From: WHSW01 sp963767285
GTDB lineage: Bacteria > Actinomycetota > Thermoleophilia > Solirubrobacterales > 70-9
NCBI GenBank assembly: GCA_963767285.1
Contig: CAVYDJ010000001.1
Span: 567,938 to 631,937, forward strand
Direction of reading: 5' to 3'
DNA: 64,000 nucleotides
Part shown: piece by piece, positions 1 through 12,728 of the stretch
How the letters are laid out: the number at the start of each line of letters is the position of its first letter
How positions within the stretch are numbered: the stretch's first letter is position 1
Program-made: the position numbers and the translations under genes
The notes under the pieces: generated by a model
Database searches by the model: none
Seen by the model: the letters and a program-made list of their open reading frames with translations, nothing else
Told to the model about the DNA's origin: nothing

Positions 1-2101
1 ACTCGCTCGCCGCCGAGGCGAACGAGAACGAGTAGCCCGGCCACCAGTTCCAGCGACCCAGCAGCGCCATCAGCGAGGGGACGAGCAGGGCCCGGACGAT
101 CGTCGCGTCGATCAGGACGGCGACCGCGACCCCGATTCCGAGCTCCTTGATGAACGCGATCTGCGAGGTCGCAATCGCGCCGAACGCGACGCAGACCAGC
201 ACCGCCGCCATCGTCACCACCCGCCCGGTGCGCTCGATCCCGAGCGCGACCGCCTCCCTGTTCGAGGCGCCGGCGTCGTGGGCCTCCTTGATCCGGGTGA
301 GCAGGAAGACCCCGTAGTCGGTCGACGCTCCGAATACCAGAGCGACGAGGACCAGCGGTTGGGCGAGGTCGAGCGCCCCGAGGCTCTCGTAGTCGAGCAA
401 TCCCTCCAGCCGTCCGTCCTGGAAGATGAAGACGAGGATTCCGAGCGCCGCGCTGACCGTCAGCGCATTCATCAGCACGGCCTTGATCGGCAGGATCACG
501 GATCCGGTCATCACGAACAGGATCAGCAGGGTTGCTCCGACCAGCAGGCACAGCGCCAGCGGCAGGTGCGCGGCGATGCTCTCGCGCTGGTCCACGTAGG
601 CGGCGCCACGGCCGCCGAGCAGCAGCTCGCCCGGCGTCTCGAGCGCTCGGATCTCGCGGACGAGTTGCTCCGACCCGACCCCGCGCGGACCCTCTGCAGG
701 CGAGATGCCGATCAACTCGGCACGTCCGACGCCGCGCGGCTGGTCGACGCGTGAGACGCCGTCGAGCTCGCCGATCTGGGTCGCGACCTCCTCCGCCTCC
801 GACTTCGAGACGTGGTCGAGGACCGCCAGCAGCGGCAGGGAGAGGTTGGCCGGGAAGCGGGCGTCGAGCGTTTCGCGGACCTCGCGGCTCTCGGCGCCCT
901 CCGGGAGCGCCGACGTATCGACGGCCGTGTAGCGGGCCTGCAGGAAGGGCACCCCGAGCCCGATCAGGAACGCGGCGCAGATGATGGCGATCGGGATCGG
1001 CCTACGCATCACCAGGCGCGAGAGCCGGTACCAGCCGCCGCGCTCCTCCGGCCGCGCCTGCTTGGCCGCAACCCGTTGCAACCGCACCGGCGAGAGCGAG
1101 TTGACGCGGTCGCCGAGCAGCGCGAGCAGGGCCGGCAGGACCAGCAGCGCGGCAGCTCCGGCTACCAGGCCGACCACGGCCCCGCCGATCCCCATCGAGT
1201 ACAGGAAGCGCTGCGGAAACACCAGCAGCGATGCCATCGCGCACACGACCGCAAGCGAGCCGAACACGACGCCGCGCCCAGCGGTCGTCACCGTCGCCCG
1301 GATTGCCGCCGCGCCCACCTTCCCTGCGGCGAGCTCTTCGCGGTAGCGGCTCACCAGCAGTAGCGCGTAATCGACCGAGAGCGCAAGCGTCAGTCCGAGT
1401 ACCAGGTTGAGCGCGAACACCGAGATCTCGACGAACTCGTTCGCAATGCGCAGCGCTGCGATCGAGCCTGCGACAGCCAGCATTCCGATGGCGGCAGGCA
1501 GCAGGGCTGCGACGAACCCCCGAAAGAACCAGAACGAAAAGCAGAAGAGGATCGGGAACACGAGTAGCTCGGCGCGGGCGATGTCCTCGGCGGCGAGCTC
1601 GGCGACCTCGACGTTGCCGGGCGCCCCGCCCCCAAAGCGCACGCCTTCGTCGTCGGCGAAGGCCTCGCGGAGCCGCTCAGCCGCCAGCTGCTGTTCGCGG
1701 TCGGAGAGCGTTTCGAAGTAAGCGACCACGAACGCCTGGGTGCCCTCCCGAGAGACCATCGCGCGGTCCTGCGTCGTGTAGTAGCTCGAGACGAAGCCGA
1801 CCCCGTCCTCGAGGAACACCTGCCTTGCGACATCGTCGACGCGCGCCTGCGACTCCGGTGAGCGAAACGGCGCCGACAGCTCGACCAGGGCGATGATCCC
1901 GGCGTCGAGGTCGAGCCCGATCTGGTCGTAGACGAGCTGCGTGGCCCGCGCGCTCTCCGAGTCAGGGTCCGCGGCGCTGAAGGGATGCAGGCGGTCGATC
2001 GCCGAGGCGCCGGCGACCAGCGCCGCGACCGCGGCTACGGCCGCCCCCGCGAGCACCGCCCCCGGGCGGCGCGAGCTCAGCCGGGAGAGTGCCTCGAGCA
2101 C
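1..2101 (-). CDS. MMPL/RND-family transporter, 3' end off the window
   Basis: Reading the minus strand from GTG at 2101 gives 700 open codons that run off the left edge. The product has an N-terminal TM helix (about residues 14-33), a large extracytoplasmic loop, a TM block at about 180-350 containing VDYALLLVSRYREEL, a second loop, and a second TM block with STDYGVFLLTRIKEA. This duplicated 1+5/1+5 TM layout is that of MMPL lipid or hydrophobe exporters. GRWNWWPGYS occurs close to the cut, so only a short C-terminus is missing. An in-frame stop at 2128 leaves GTG 2101 as the first usable start. It lies 32 bp after the small exported-protein gene on the same strand, so the two are probably co-transcribed. 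The substrate cannot be told. Confidence 0.9.
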   Translation of the reverse strand, partial: MLEALSRLSSRRPGAVLAGAAVAAVAALVAGASAIDRLHPFSAADPDSESARATQLVYDQIGLDLDAGIIALVELSAPFRSPESQARVDDVARQVFLEDGVGFVSSYYTTQDRAMVSREGTQAFVVAYFETLSDREQQLAAERLREAFADDEGVRFGGGAPGNVEVAELAAEDIARAELLVFPILFCFSFWFFRGFVAALLPAAIGMLAVAGSIAALRIANEFVEISVFALNLVLGLTLALSVDYALLLVSRYREELAAGKVGAAAIRATVTTAGRGVVFGSLAVVCAMASLLVFPQRFLYSMGIGGAVVGLVAGAAALLVLPALLALLGDRVNSLSPVRLQRVAAKQARPEERGGWYRLSRLVMRRPIPIAIICAAFLIGLGVPFLQARYTAVDTSALPEGAESREVRETLDARFPANLSLPLLAVLDHVSKSEAEEVATQIGELDGVSRVDQPRGVGRAELIGISPAEGPRGVGSEQLVREIRALETPGELLLGGRGAAYVDQRESIAAHLPLALCLLVGATLLILFVMTGSVILPIKAVLMNALTVSAALGILVFIFQDGRLEGLLDYESLGALDLAQPLVLVALVFGASTDYGVFLLTRIKEAHDAGASNREAVALGIERTGRVVTMAAVLVCVAFGAIATSQIAFIKELGIGVAVAVLIDATIVRALLVPSLMALLGRWNWWPGYSFSFASAASE

Positions 2102-2133
2102 GCGCCCCGGCCGGCCGCGGCCCGGCTATCCAT

Positions 2134-2682
2134 CTAGTCCTTGGTCGCTTCCAGGGTTGCCGTCGACGCCGGGCTCGAGTCGATCTCGACCTCGGCGTTG
2201 AACTCCGTCTTGGTCAACGTCCCGGTCAGCTCGAACTTGAAGCCGTTGCACGGCGAGCTCCCGCTCGCGGTCACCTTGTTGCCCTTGTGCTTGTAGGTGA
2301 ACTCGTAGTCGTCACCGAACGCGCCGGACTCGTCCTTGACCTTGAAGCCGTCCGAGTTCCACTTGTTCTTGCCCTTGCCCTCCTTCAGCGTCACCGAGTC
2401 CTCATCGGGATCCGGGCAGCCGAGCACGTTGCCGCTGAAGTCCACGATCGGGGTCATCTTCTCGCCGTTGACCTTGACGTTGGCGATGATGTCACCGGTC
2501 GACCCGAAGAAGTTGTTCTCCCATGTCCCGGTCCACTTGCCCTTGATGTCCTTGGGCTTGAACCCCTTCGCCGCGGTCGACGCCGCGCGCTTGTCGTCCG
2601 AGCCCGAGGAAACGGCGACCACCCCTGCTACCCCGACCGCGAGGACGAGGATCGAGATCAGCGCCAGGTAGCTGCGTCGCAT
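2134..2682 (-). CDS. small exported or membrane-anchored hypothetical protein
   Basis: 182 residues with an N-terminal hydrophobic helix (MRRSYLALISILVLAVGVAG) followed by a Ser/Asp/Lys-rich linker and a polar, Gly/Lys-rich domain that starts around GKWTGTW and looks beta-rich. There are two cysteines (in LGCPDP and SPCNGF) that could pair outside the membrane. A clear Shine-Dalgarno (GGGAGGAG) lies 6-7 nt upstream of ATG 2682, which fixes the start. It precedes the MMPL gene by 32 bp and is probably in its operon. A weakly similar GKWT-containing exported protein is encoded at 48184-48597. I do not recognise the family. Confidence 0.75.
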   Translation of the reverse strand: MRRSYLALISILVLAVGVAGVVAVSSGSDDKRAASTAAKGFKPKDIKGKWTGTWENNFFGSTGDIIANVKVNGEKMTPIVDFSGNVLGCPDPDEDSVTLKEGKGKNKWNSDGFKVKDESGAFGDDYEFTYKHKGNKVTASGSSPCNGFKFELTGTLTKTEFNAEVEIDSSPASTATLEATKD

Positions 2683-2699
2683 AGGTTGCTCCTCCCGAG

Positions 2700-3440
2700 A
2701 TGCCGAACGACTCGATTATGACCGAACAGCTGACCAACTACAACGTCGCCGACAGGATCGCCGTGCTGCAGCTCGACCGCCCCGACGCCCGCAACGCGAT
2801 CAACACCCAGATGCTCGGGGAGATGCTCGCCCACGTCGCGAGCGCCCGCGAGGACGACGAGGTCCGCGTCCTCGTGGTCTCCTCCTCGGACCACATGGGG
2901 CTCTCGGCCGGCGCCGACGTCCGCGAGCAGCTCGACGAGGCCGGCCAGGTGCGCCGGATGGAGCTGTTCGCCGAGCTCTACGACGAGCTGACGGGCTTTC
3001 CGAAGCCGACGATCGCCGCCTGTCACGGCGCGTGCGTTGGCGGCGGGGCGGAGATCGCGGTCGCGTGCGACCTGCGGGTCGGCGGCTCGAACCTGCGCCT
3101 TCGCTTTCCCGGCGCCGCGCTCGGCGTCCCGGTCGGCCCCGCCCGCCTGGTCACCCTCTGCGGCCTCTCGATCGCCAAGTACCTGCTGCTGACCTCGAAG
3201 GAGGTCGACGCGGACATGGCCTACCGCTGGGGCCTCGTCCACAAGGTCGTCCCGGCGGCGCGCACCGAGGAGGCGTCCCTCCAGCTCGCCGCGCAGGTCG
3301 CCGAGCACCCGCCCGAGGCCGTCGGGCGGGTCAAGCGCATGCTCCACGAGTGGGACGACGTCGAGGGGCGGTCACGGGCCGAGGGCGAGGGCCAGGTGGA
3401 GTGGGCGCGCACAGGCCCCGGCCTGCCGTACCGCGAGTAG
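2700..3440 (+). CDS. enoyl-CoA hydratase/isomerase family protein
   Basis: 246-residue crotonase-fold protein. The N-terminal strand RIAVLQLDRPDARNAI is the family signature. GLSAGADVREQ supplies the first oxyanion-hole segment and ACHGACVGGGAEIAVACD the second. Family members hydrate or isomerise acyl-CoA double bonds in beta-oxidation or aromatic breakdown. The substrate cannot be read here. The usual Glu after GGG is shifted (GGGAEIA), so activity as a hydratase rather than another crotonase reaction is not certain. The start is either ATG 2700 or ATG 2718; neither has a good Shine-Dalgarno. It is divergent from the exported-protein gene, with only 17 bp between the starts. Confidence 0.87.
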   Translation: MPNDSIMTEQLTNYNVADRIAVLQLDRPDARNAINTQMLGEMLAHVASAREDDEVRVLVVSSSDHMGLSAGADVREQLDEAGQVRRMELFAELYDELTGFPKPTIAACHGACVGGGAEIAVACDLRVGGSNLRLRFPGAALGVPVGPARLVTLCGLSIAKYLLLTSKEVDADMAYRWGLVHKVVPAARTEEASLQLAAQVAEHPPEAVGRVKRMLHEWDDVEGRSRAEGEGQVEWARTGPGLPYRE

Positions 3441-3443
3441 CCG

Positions 3444-5570
3444 CTACCGATTGAGCTCGGCGGCGACCTCGAAGAGGTCGCCCTCGCCGTAGAAGTCGAC
3501 CGCGATCAGGTTGGCCTTCAGGCCGCGCTGCTCCTCGCAGTGGCGGATCCGGTCGAGCAGCGCGTCGTGCGCGTTGACCTTCGCCGCGTTCGACGGCTTC
3601 GGCGCCGGCGAGGTGTCGATCCAGTGGTTGATCAGGAACATGGGCGCCGAGGCCGGGCCGCGGTTGGGCTCGCAGCTGGCCTCGAGCTTCGCCGGGTCGG
3701 TGAGCTGGCGCGCCTGGTTGAACGAGTACGGCGTCTCCTGGACGAGCTCCTCATATTGCGCGTGGTACCACGGGATCGCGGCGCCGCCGTCGGAGTTCTC
3801 GGCGAGCATGATCGCCCGCCCGCCGCTTTCGACGACGTCGCCGAGGGTGGGGAGCAGCGGCCCCAGCGCGCCGGTGTAGACGTAGTCGATCAGGCCACTC
3901 TCCTGGACCGCGGCGTCGATGTCCTTCGGTGCGACGTAGTCCTCGATCGAGATGATCAGGACCTCGTCGGGATTGGCGGCCAGGAAGTCGCGGTAGGTCC
4001 GGAAAGCGTCGCCGATCGGGATCGCGCCGAGCTCGCAGAAGCGATGGCACAGGTAGACCTGGCGCGGCCCGGTCTCCTTCGAGTTGACGATCCGATCGCG
4101 GGTCCGCAGCGCGGCGTTGAGCGCTTCGGACCCGAGCTCCGCGTCGTAGGCCTCACGTTCTGGCCCCTCGAGGTCCGACAGGTCGGTCTTGATCGTCCCG
4201 TCCTCGGTCGGCGTGCCGTAGTGGGCGTCGATGAGCATCGCGCGGATCCCGTCCGCGAGTTGGTCGGCGAAGCCCGCGTCCTGCTGGGCGAACAGCCAGC
4301 CGGGGTTGGTGGACGCCGACATCGCGTTGTGGGTGGCGGGGAAGGCGACATCCTCGAGGCTGCGATCGCACAGCTGCTCGGCGCCGTTGCAGCCCTCGGT
4401 CTCGATCGCCGCCGGGGCCTCGTCGGCTCCGCCGACCCCGATGAAGACGGTTCCGGCAAGGACGATCAGGCCGGCGGCGATGCCGGCGGCGAGGAGCGCC
4501 CGCCCGCCCGCGGCGCGATCCTCGGCCGCCTCCGCGGGGACGGCCGGGATGGTCATCCGCATCAGCTCCGCGACCCCGGCGTAGGCTACATAGAGGCCGA
4601 GCAGGATCACCGCCAGGGCGAGCACCGCGTCGCGGCCAACGATGATCAGGACCCCCGCGGCGATCAGGGCCAGGGCGCGCAGGACCCGCAGGCCGGTGCG
4701 GTCCGGGACCGTGGCGATGAACTCCATGCCGGCCCGCAGCGGCGCGGTGATGTCCACGGGCTTCAGGAGCGAAGAGGCGGCCGCGGTGATCACCGCGCCG
4801 CAGCCGGCGAACACGTACAGGGTCGTGCCCAGATCGCCCAGGAATGCCTCCCAGATCCCGCTGAGCGCATCGCGTGCGCCGCCGGGATCGACGCGCGTCA
4901 GCGCGTATGCCTTCGCGGCTCCGAGCCCCACGACCGCGACCACACCGGCGATCATCACCGCGAGGCCGAGGATCGCCAGCGTTCGCCGCCGGTCCGGATC
5001 GGCGGCGAGCGCCCCGACGATCAGCCCGAGTGCAAGCCCCAGCAGGATCAGCTCGGCGACGAACGCGTTGTCGCCGACGCGGGCGAGGTCCGCCACCCAG
5101 CTCGGGGTCTCGATCTCCGCGACCTCGTAGTCGGCTGCGCCCGGGATCTCCTTGGCGATCTGGGGCCTCAGCGCCTCGAAGGCTCCCCGCAGGACCTCGC
5201 CCAGGTCGGCCAGCGCCAGCGTGACCGTGTTCGCGTCCTCCTCGAAGATCGTGCGGTGGAGGTCGGCGACCCCCGCGCGGAAGGCGCTTTGGAAGACGCT
5301 GCCCCCGGCGACTCCGCTGACGACGCTCTCGATCAGCGGGCGGAACGCGACCAGGTCGGCGTCAGCGCGCAGGACGATGTCGTCGGTGACGCGGTTTGCG
5401 ACCTCCGACTTGACCGCCTCGTCGTCGAGCGCCGCCGTCGCCCGCTCGGCGAACTCCTGGGAGTCGAAGAACGCGTCGTTGGCGTAGCCGACCGCGACCG
5501 CGACGAGGAGCAGCAGAGCGGCCAGCGCCGCGAGCACGGCCGCCGCGGTCCTGTGCGTACCCTCGCTCAC
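3444..5570 (-). CDS. multi-TM membrane protein with C-terminal PLC-like phosphodiesterase domain
   Basis: 708 residues. It has an N-terminal TM helix, a roughly 140-residue extracytoplasmic region, then about six TM helices (residues 165-370), and then an outside domain. That domain carries PI-PLC-X-like features: a first histidine in FPATHNAMS, IRAMLIDAHYG with acidic residues and a histidine, and LCHRFCELG. These are the positions of the acid/base histidines and metal or substrate acids in PLC-like phosphodiesterases. I infer an exported phosphodiesterase acting on phospholipid or a glycerophosphodiester at the membrane; the substrate is unknown. GTG 5570 is preceded by TAGGCT and a 6-nt spacer, which suggests a leaderless transcript. 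The 3' end lies 4 bp from the enoyl-CoA hydratase stop (convergent). Confidence 0.82.
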   Translation of the reverse strand: MSEGTHRTAAAVLAALAALLLLVAVAVGYANDAFFDSQEFAERATAALDDEAVKSEVANRVTDDIVLRADADLVAFRPLIESVVSGVAGGSVFQSAFRAGVADLHRTIFEEDANTVTLALADLGEVLRGAFEALRPQIAKEIPGAADYEVAEIETPSWVADLARVGDNAFVAELILLGLALGLIVGALAADPDRRRTLAILGLAVMIAGVVAVVGLGAAKAYALTRVDPGGARDALSGIWEAFLGDLGTTLYVFAGCGAVITAAASSLLKPVDITAPLRAGMEFIATVPDRTGLRVLRALALIAAGVLIIVGRDAVLALAVILLGLYVAYAGVAELMRMTIPAVPAEAAEDRAAGGRALLAAGIAAGLIVLAGTVFIGVGGADEAPAAIETEGCNGAEQLCDRSLEDVAFPATHNAMSASTNPGWLFAQQDAGFADQLADGIRAMLIDAHYGTPTEDGTIKTDLSDLEGPEREAYDAELGSEALNAALRTRDRIVNSKETGPRQVYLCHRFCELGAIPIGDAFRTYRDFLAANPDEVLIISIEDYVAPKDIDAAVQESGLIDYVYTGALGPLLPTLGDVVESGGRAIMLAENSDGGAAIPWYHAQYEELVQETPYSFNQARQLTDPAKLEASCEPNRGPASAPMFLINHWIDTSPAPKPSNAAKVNAHDALLDRIRHCEEQRGLKANLIAVDFYGEGDLFEVAAELNR

Positions 5571-5576
5571 CCGGCC

Positions 5577-5582
5577 AGCCTA
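5577..5582 (-). promoter_or_regulatory. -10 element (TAGGCT) of the PLC-like gene
   Basis: TAGGCT on the minus strand ends 6 nt before GTG 5570. It matches TANNNT, and there is no Shine-Dalgarno, consistent with a leaderless transcript beginning at the start codon. Confidence 0.5.
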
Positions 5583-5601
5583 TCCCGGCGCGGCGAGGGG
5601 C

Positions 5602-5607
5602 TAACCT
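5602..5607 (+). promoter_or_regulatory. possible -10 element (TAACCT) of mfd
   Basis: TAACCT matches TANNNT and lies 9 nt upstream of CTG 5617, the proposed mfd start. It also contains the TAA that closes the reading frame upstream. Weak evidence on its own; it fits the spacing seen at other genes in the window. Confidence 0.35.
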
Positions 5608-5616
5608 CGCGGCCGA

Positions 5617-9027
<3,411 letters not shown>

Positions 9028-9031
<4 letters not shown>

Positions 9032-10404
9032 GTCCCCAGGGCAGACAGGGAAACCCGGCTGGGAAGGCGAAGCCGAAGGCTGCGCCCGATCCGAAGCCGC
9101 GCAAGCGCCTCCACGCGCTGATCTTCGCGGTCCTGTTCGTCGTCCTGTTCGCGGTCGTCGGCGTCTCCGTCGGAGTCGGCGAGCCGTCGGTGCCCGACGA
9201 CGCGATCGCCGTCGTCGAGGAGGCGCCCGACGGGACGATCTCCCAGGAGGAGTTCGACCGCGCCTTGACCCAGACCGCCGCCCGCCAGGGGATCAAGGAG
9301 GTCCCGGCCGAAGACGACCCGCAGTATCAGCTGCTCGCCGACGCGGCCCAGTCGGACCTGATCCTGGCCCGCTGGGTCCTCGGCGAGGCCGAGGAGCGCG
9401 GGATCGAGATCTCAGACCGCGAGATCGACGAGGAGCTCGAGAAGATCAAGGAGCAGCAGTTCGGCTCCGACAAGGCGTTCGAGAAGTTCCTCGAGGAGTC
9501 CGGGTTCACGCTCGACGAGGCCCTCGACCGGATCAAGCTGCAGCTCGTCTCCGACCGCATCCAGAAGGCCGTCCTGCCGGAGGAGCCCGAGGTCAGCGAC
9601 GACGAGATCGAGAGCTTCTACGACGAGAACATCGCTCAGTTCGAACAGCCCGAGACCCGCGACGTGCGCGTCATCCTCACCAAGACCGAGGACGAGGCCA
9701 ACGAGGCGAAGGAGGCGCTCGGCACCGACCCCGACCCGAAGACCTGGGAGGAGGTCGCGAAGAAGTTCTCGATCGACGAGGCGACGAAGTCGACCGGGGG
9801 CCTGCGCTCGGCGGTCGTCGCCGGCCAGTCCGAGCCCGCGCTCGACGACCAGATCTTCAGCGCCGAGCCGAACGTGGTCCTCGGCCCGTTCGAGGGCGAC
9901 GCCGGCTTCTACGTGATCGACGTCGAGAAGGTCACCCCGTCGCAGACGACGCCGCTCGAGGAGGCGACCGAGCAGATCAAGCAGACGCTGATCGCGACCC
10001 GCCAGCAGGAGATCGCGACCAAGTTCCAGGAGAGCTTCCAGACCAAGTGGATCGCCCGCACCTTCTGTGCCGAGGGCTTCCGGATCGATCGCTGCTCGAA
10101 CGCCGAGCCGCCCCCGGATCCGTGCACCGAGGAGGTCGCCGAGACCCAGGGTTGCCCGGCGCCGGTCCCGTCGACGAAGCCGATCGCTCCGGGTACCAAC
10201 GCCGTCTTCGGCGCCCCCGCGGCGACCGGTCTCCCGCAGGGACCGATCACCGCACCCGCCGCCGCCGCGCCGGGCGCGCCTGGCCTGACGCCGCTGCCAG
10301 GTGGCGCTGTGCCGCCAGGTGGCGCGCCGCCCGGCACTGTGCCGCCCGGAAGCGCGCCGCCGCCCACCGGCGCGCCGCCGCCCGCCCCGCCGCCCGGCGG
10401 CTGA
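9028..10404 (+). CDS. membrane-anchored peptidyl-prolyl isomerase (SurA/PrsA-like, PPIC domain)
   Basis: 458 residues. A short basic cytoplasmic N-terminus is followed by one TM helix (about residues 28-50, ending GVSVGVGEP). Next come a SurA_N-like helical region with a divergent N-terminal Asp/Glu-rich segment and a parvulin/rotamase domain at about 205-315 (RDVRVILTKTEDEA, STGGLRSAVVAGQSEPALDD, FYVIDVEKVTPSQT). Four cysteines lie in a compact stretch after it (FCAEGF, DRCSNA, PDPCTE, TQGCPA), probably two disulfides outside the membrane. The final 70 residues are a Pro/Gly/Ala low-complexity tail. I infer an extracytoplasmic folding factor. GTG 9028 overlaps the mfd stop by 4 nt, so translation is probably coupled. 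Confidence 0.87.
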
Positions 10405-10414
10405 GCCGGCCGCT

Positions 10415-11008
10415 CTGGACGAGCTAGCCAGGCTCGACGAGATCACCCGCCGGCTTCGGCGGGAGTGTCCCTGGGACCGCGAGCAGGACGAGCGCTCGAT
10501 CGTCCCCCATACGGTCGAGGAGGCCTACGAGCTCGCCGACGCGGCCCAGCGCGGCGACGACGACAAGCTGCGCGACGAGCTCGGCGACGTCCTCTTCCAG
10601 GTGGTCTTCCTCTCGCTGCTGCTGGAGGAGCGGGGTGCGGGGTCGCTGTCTGAGGTTGCCGGCCAGCTGACGGAGAAGCTGATCCGGCGTCACCCCCATG
10701 TGTTCGGGGAAGCCGAGGCGGAGAGCTCTCGCGAGGTGCTCCGCAACTGGGATCAGATCAAGCGCGACGTCGAGGGCCGCGGCGCCGACATCCCGGAGAA
10801 CCTGCCGGGGCTGCTGTACGCGCGCAAGATCCTCCGGCGCGCCGATCCCGAGGGCGGCGCGCCCGCCGACCGCGAGACCCGCGACGAGGCCGAGGAAGCG
10901 GTGGGGGAGATGCTGCTCGAGGCGGTGCGGCTGGCCCGGCGGCTGGGCGTCGATCCGGAGCTCGCGATCCGCGCCGCGGCGAACCGGCTGCACGCCGCGT
11001 CCCGCTAG
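10415..11008 (+). CDS. mazG: MazG-type nucleoside triphosphate pyrophosphohydrolase
   Basis: The protein has the typical MazG N-terminus, LDEITRRLRRECPWDREQ, followed by VEEAYELADA and the metal-binding DELGDVLFQVVFLSLLLEE (EExxE/ExxD pattern). A second helix pair contains RHPHVFGEAEAESSREVL and NWDQIKR. MazG hydrolyses (d)NTPs to NMPs plus PPi. The family start lies just before LDEITRRL, but no ATG/GTG/TTG is there. The choices are CTG 10415 or GTG 10301/10319 inside the low-complexity end of the PPIase gene, which would add an Arg/Pro-rich leader that looks like a frame shadow. I chose CTG 10415. The C-terminal part is shorter than the two-domain E. coli MazG, as in other actinobacteria. 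It is followed by eno after 14 bp. Confidence 0.88.
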   Translation: MDELARLDEITRRLRRECPWDREQDERSIVPHTVEEAYELADAAQRGDDDKLRDELGDVLFQVVFLSLLLEERGAGSLSEVAGQLTEKLIRRHPHVFGEAEAESSREVLRNWDQIKRDVEGRGADIPENLPGLLYARKILRRADPEGGAPADRETRDEAEEAVGEMLLEAVRLARRLGVDPELAIRAAANRLHAASR

Positions 11009-11022
11009 CCTCCCCGCTCCCG

Positions 11023-12324
<1,302 letters not shown>

Positions 12325-12352
12325 ACGGCCATCGGCGCCGAACGAATCAGGC

Positions 12353-12709
12353 GTGAGCTCACGCGCCCAGGCTGCACGCGGGTACCGGCTGAAACCGGCG
12401 CCGCGTTCCCGCAGCCGCGGGGCGAGCCGGATCCAATGGGACCGGGTCGGCCGGGTCGCGCTGGTGTTCGTCCTCGTGCTGATCTGCATCTCCTACGTCG
12501 GTCCCACGCTCAACTTCGTCGACGCGTGGCGCGACTCGAAGGCCGAGCACGCATCGCTCGCCGATTTGCAATCCGAGAACGCGAAGCTCAAGCAGCGGCT
12601 TGTGAACCTCGACGGCCCCGACGCGGCCGAGCGGGGAGCCCGCAAGATCGGGATGGTCGACGAGGGCAACGGCGAAGCCGCCTATGTGGTCCGCGGCCTG
12701 AACCGCTGA
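12353..12709 (+). CDS. FtsB/DivIC-type septum formation initiator
   Basis: 118 residues from GTG 12353: a basic cytoplasmic N-terminus, one TM helix (VALVFVLVLICISYVGPTL) and a short extracytoplasmic coiled coil (ASLADLQSENAKLKQRLVNL) followed by a small C-terminal domain (ERGARKIGMVDEGNGEAAYV). This is the bitopic architecture of FtsB/DivIC proteins, which bind FtsL and FtsQ in the divisome. A longer upstream start (12275) would overlap the end of eno by 50 bp, so I prefer GTG 12353, 28 bp after eno. The context downstream of eno is typical for this family. Confidence 0.85.
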   Translation: MSSRAQAARGYRLKPAPRSRSRGASRIQWDRVGRVALVFVLVLICISYVGPTLNFVDAWRDSKAEHASLADLQSENAKLKQRLVNLDGPDAAERGARKIGMVDEGNGEAAYVVRGLNR

Positions 12710-12728
12710 CGCCCCCCGGCGGTCGCCG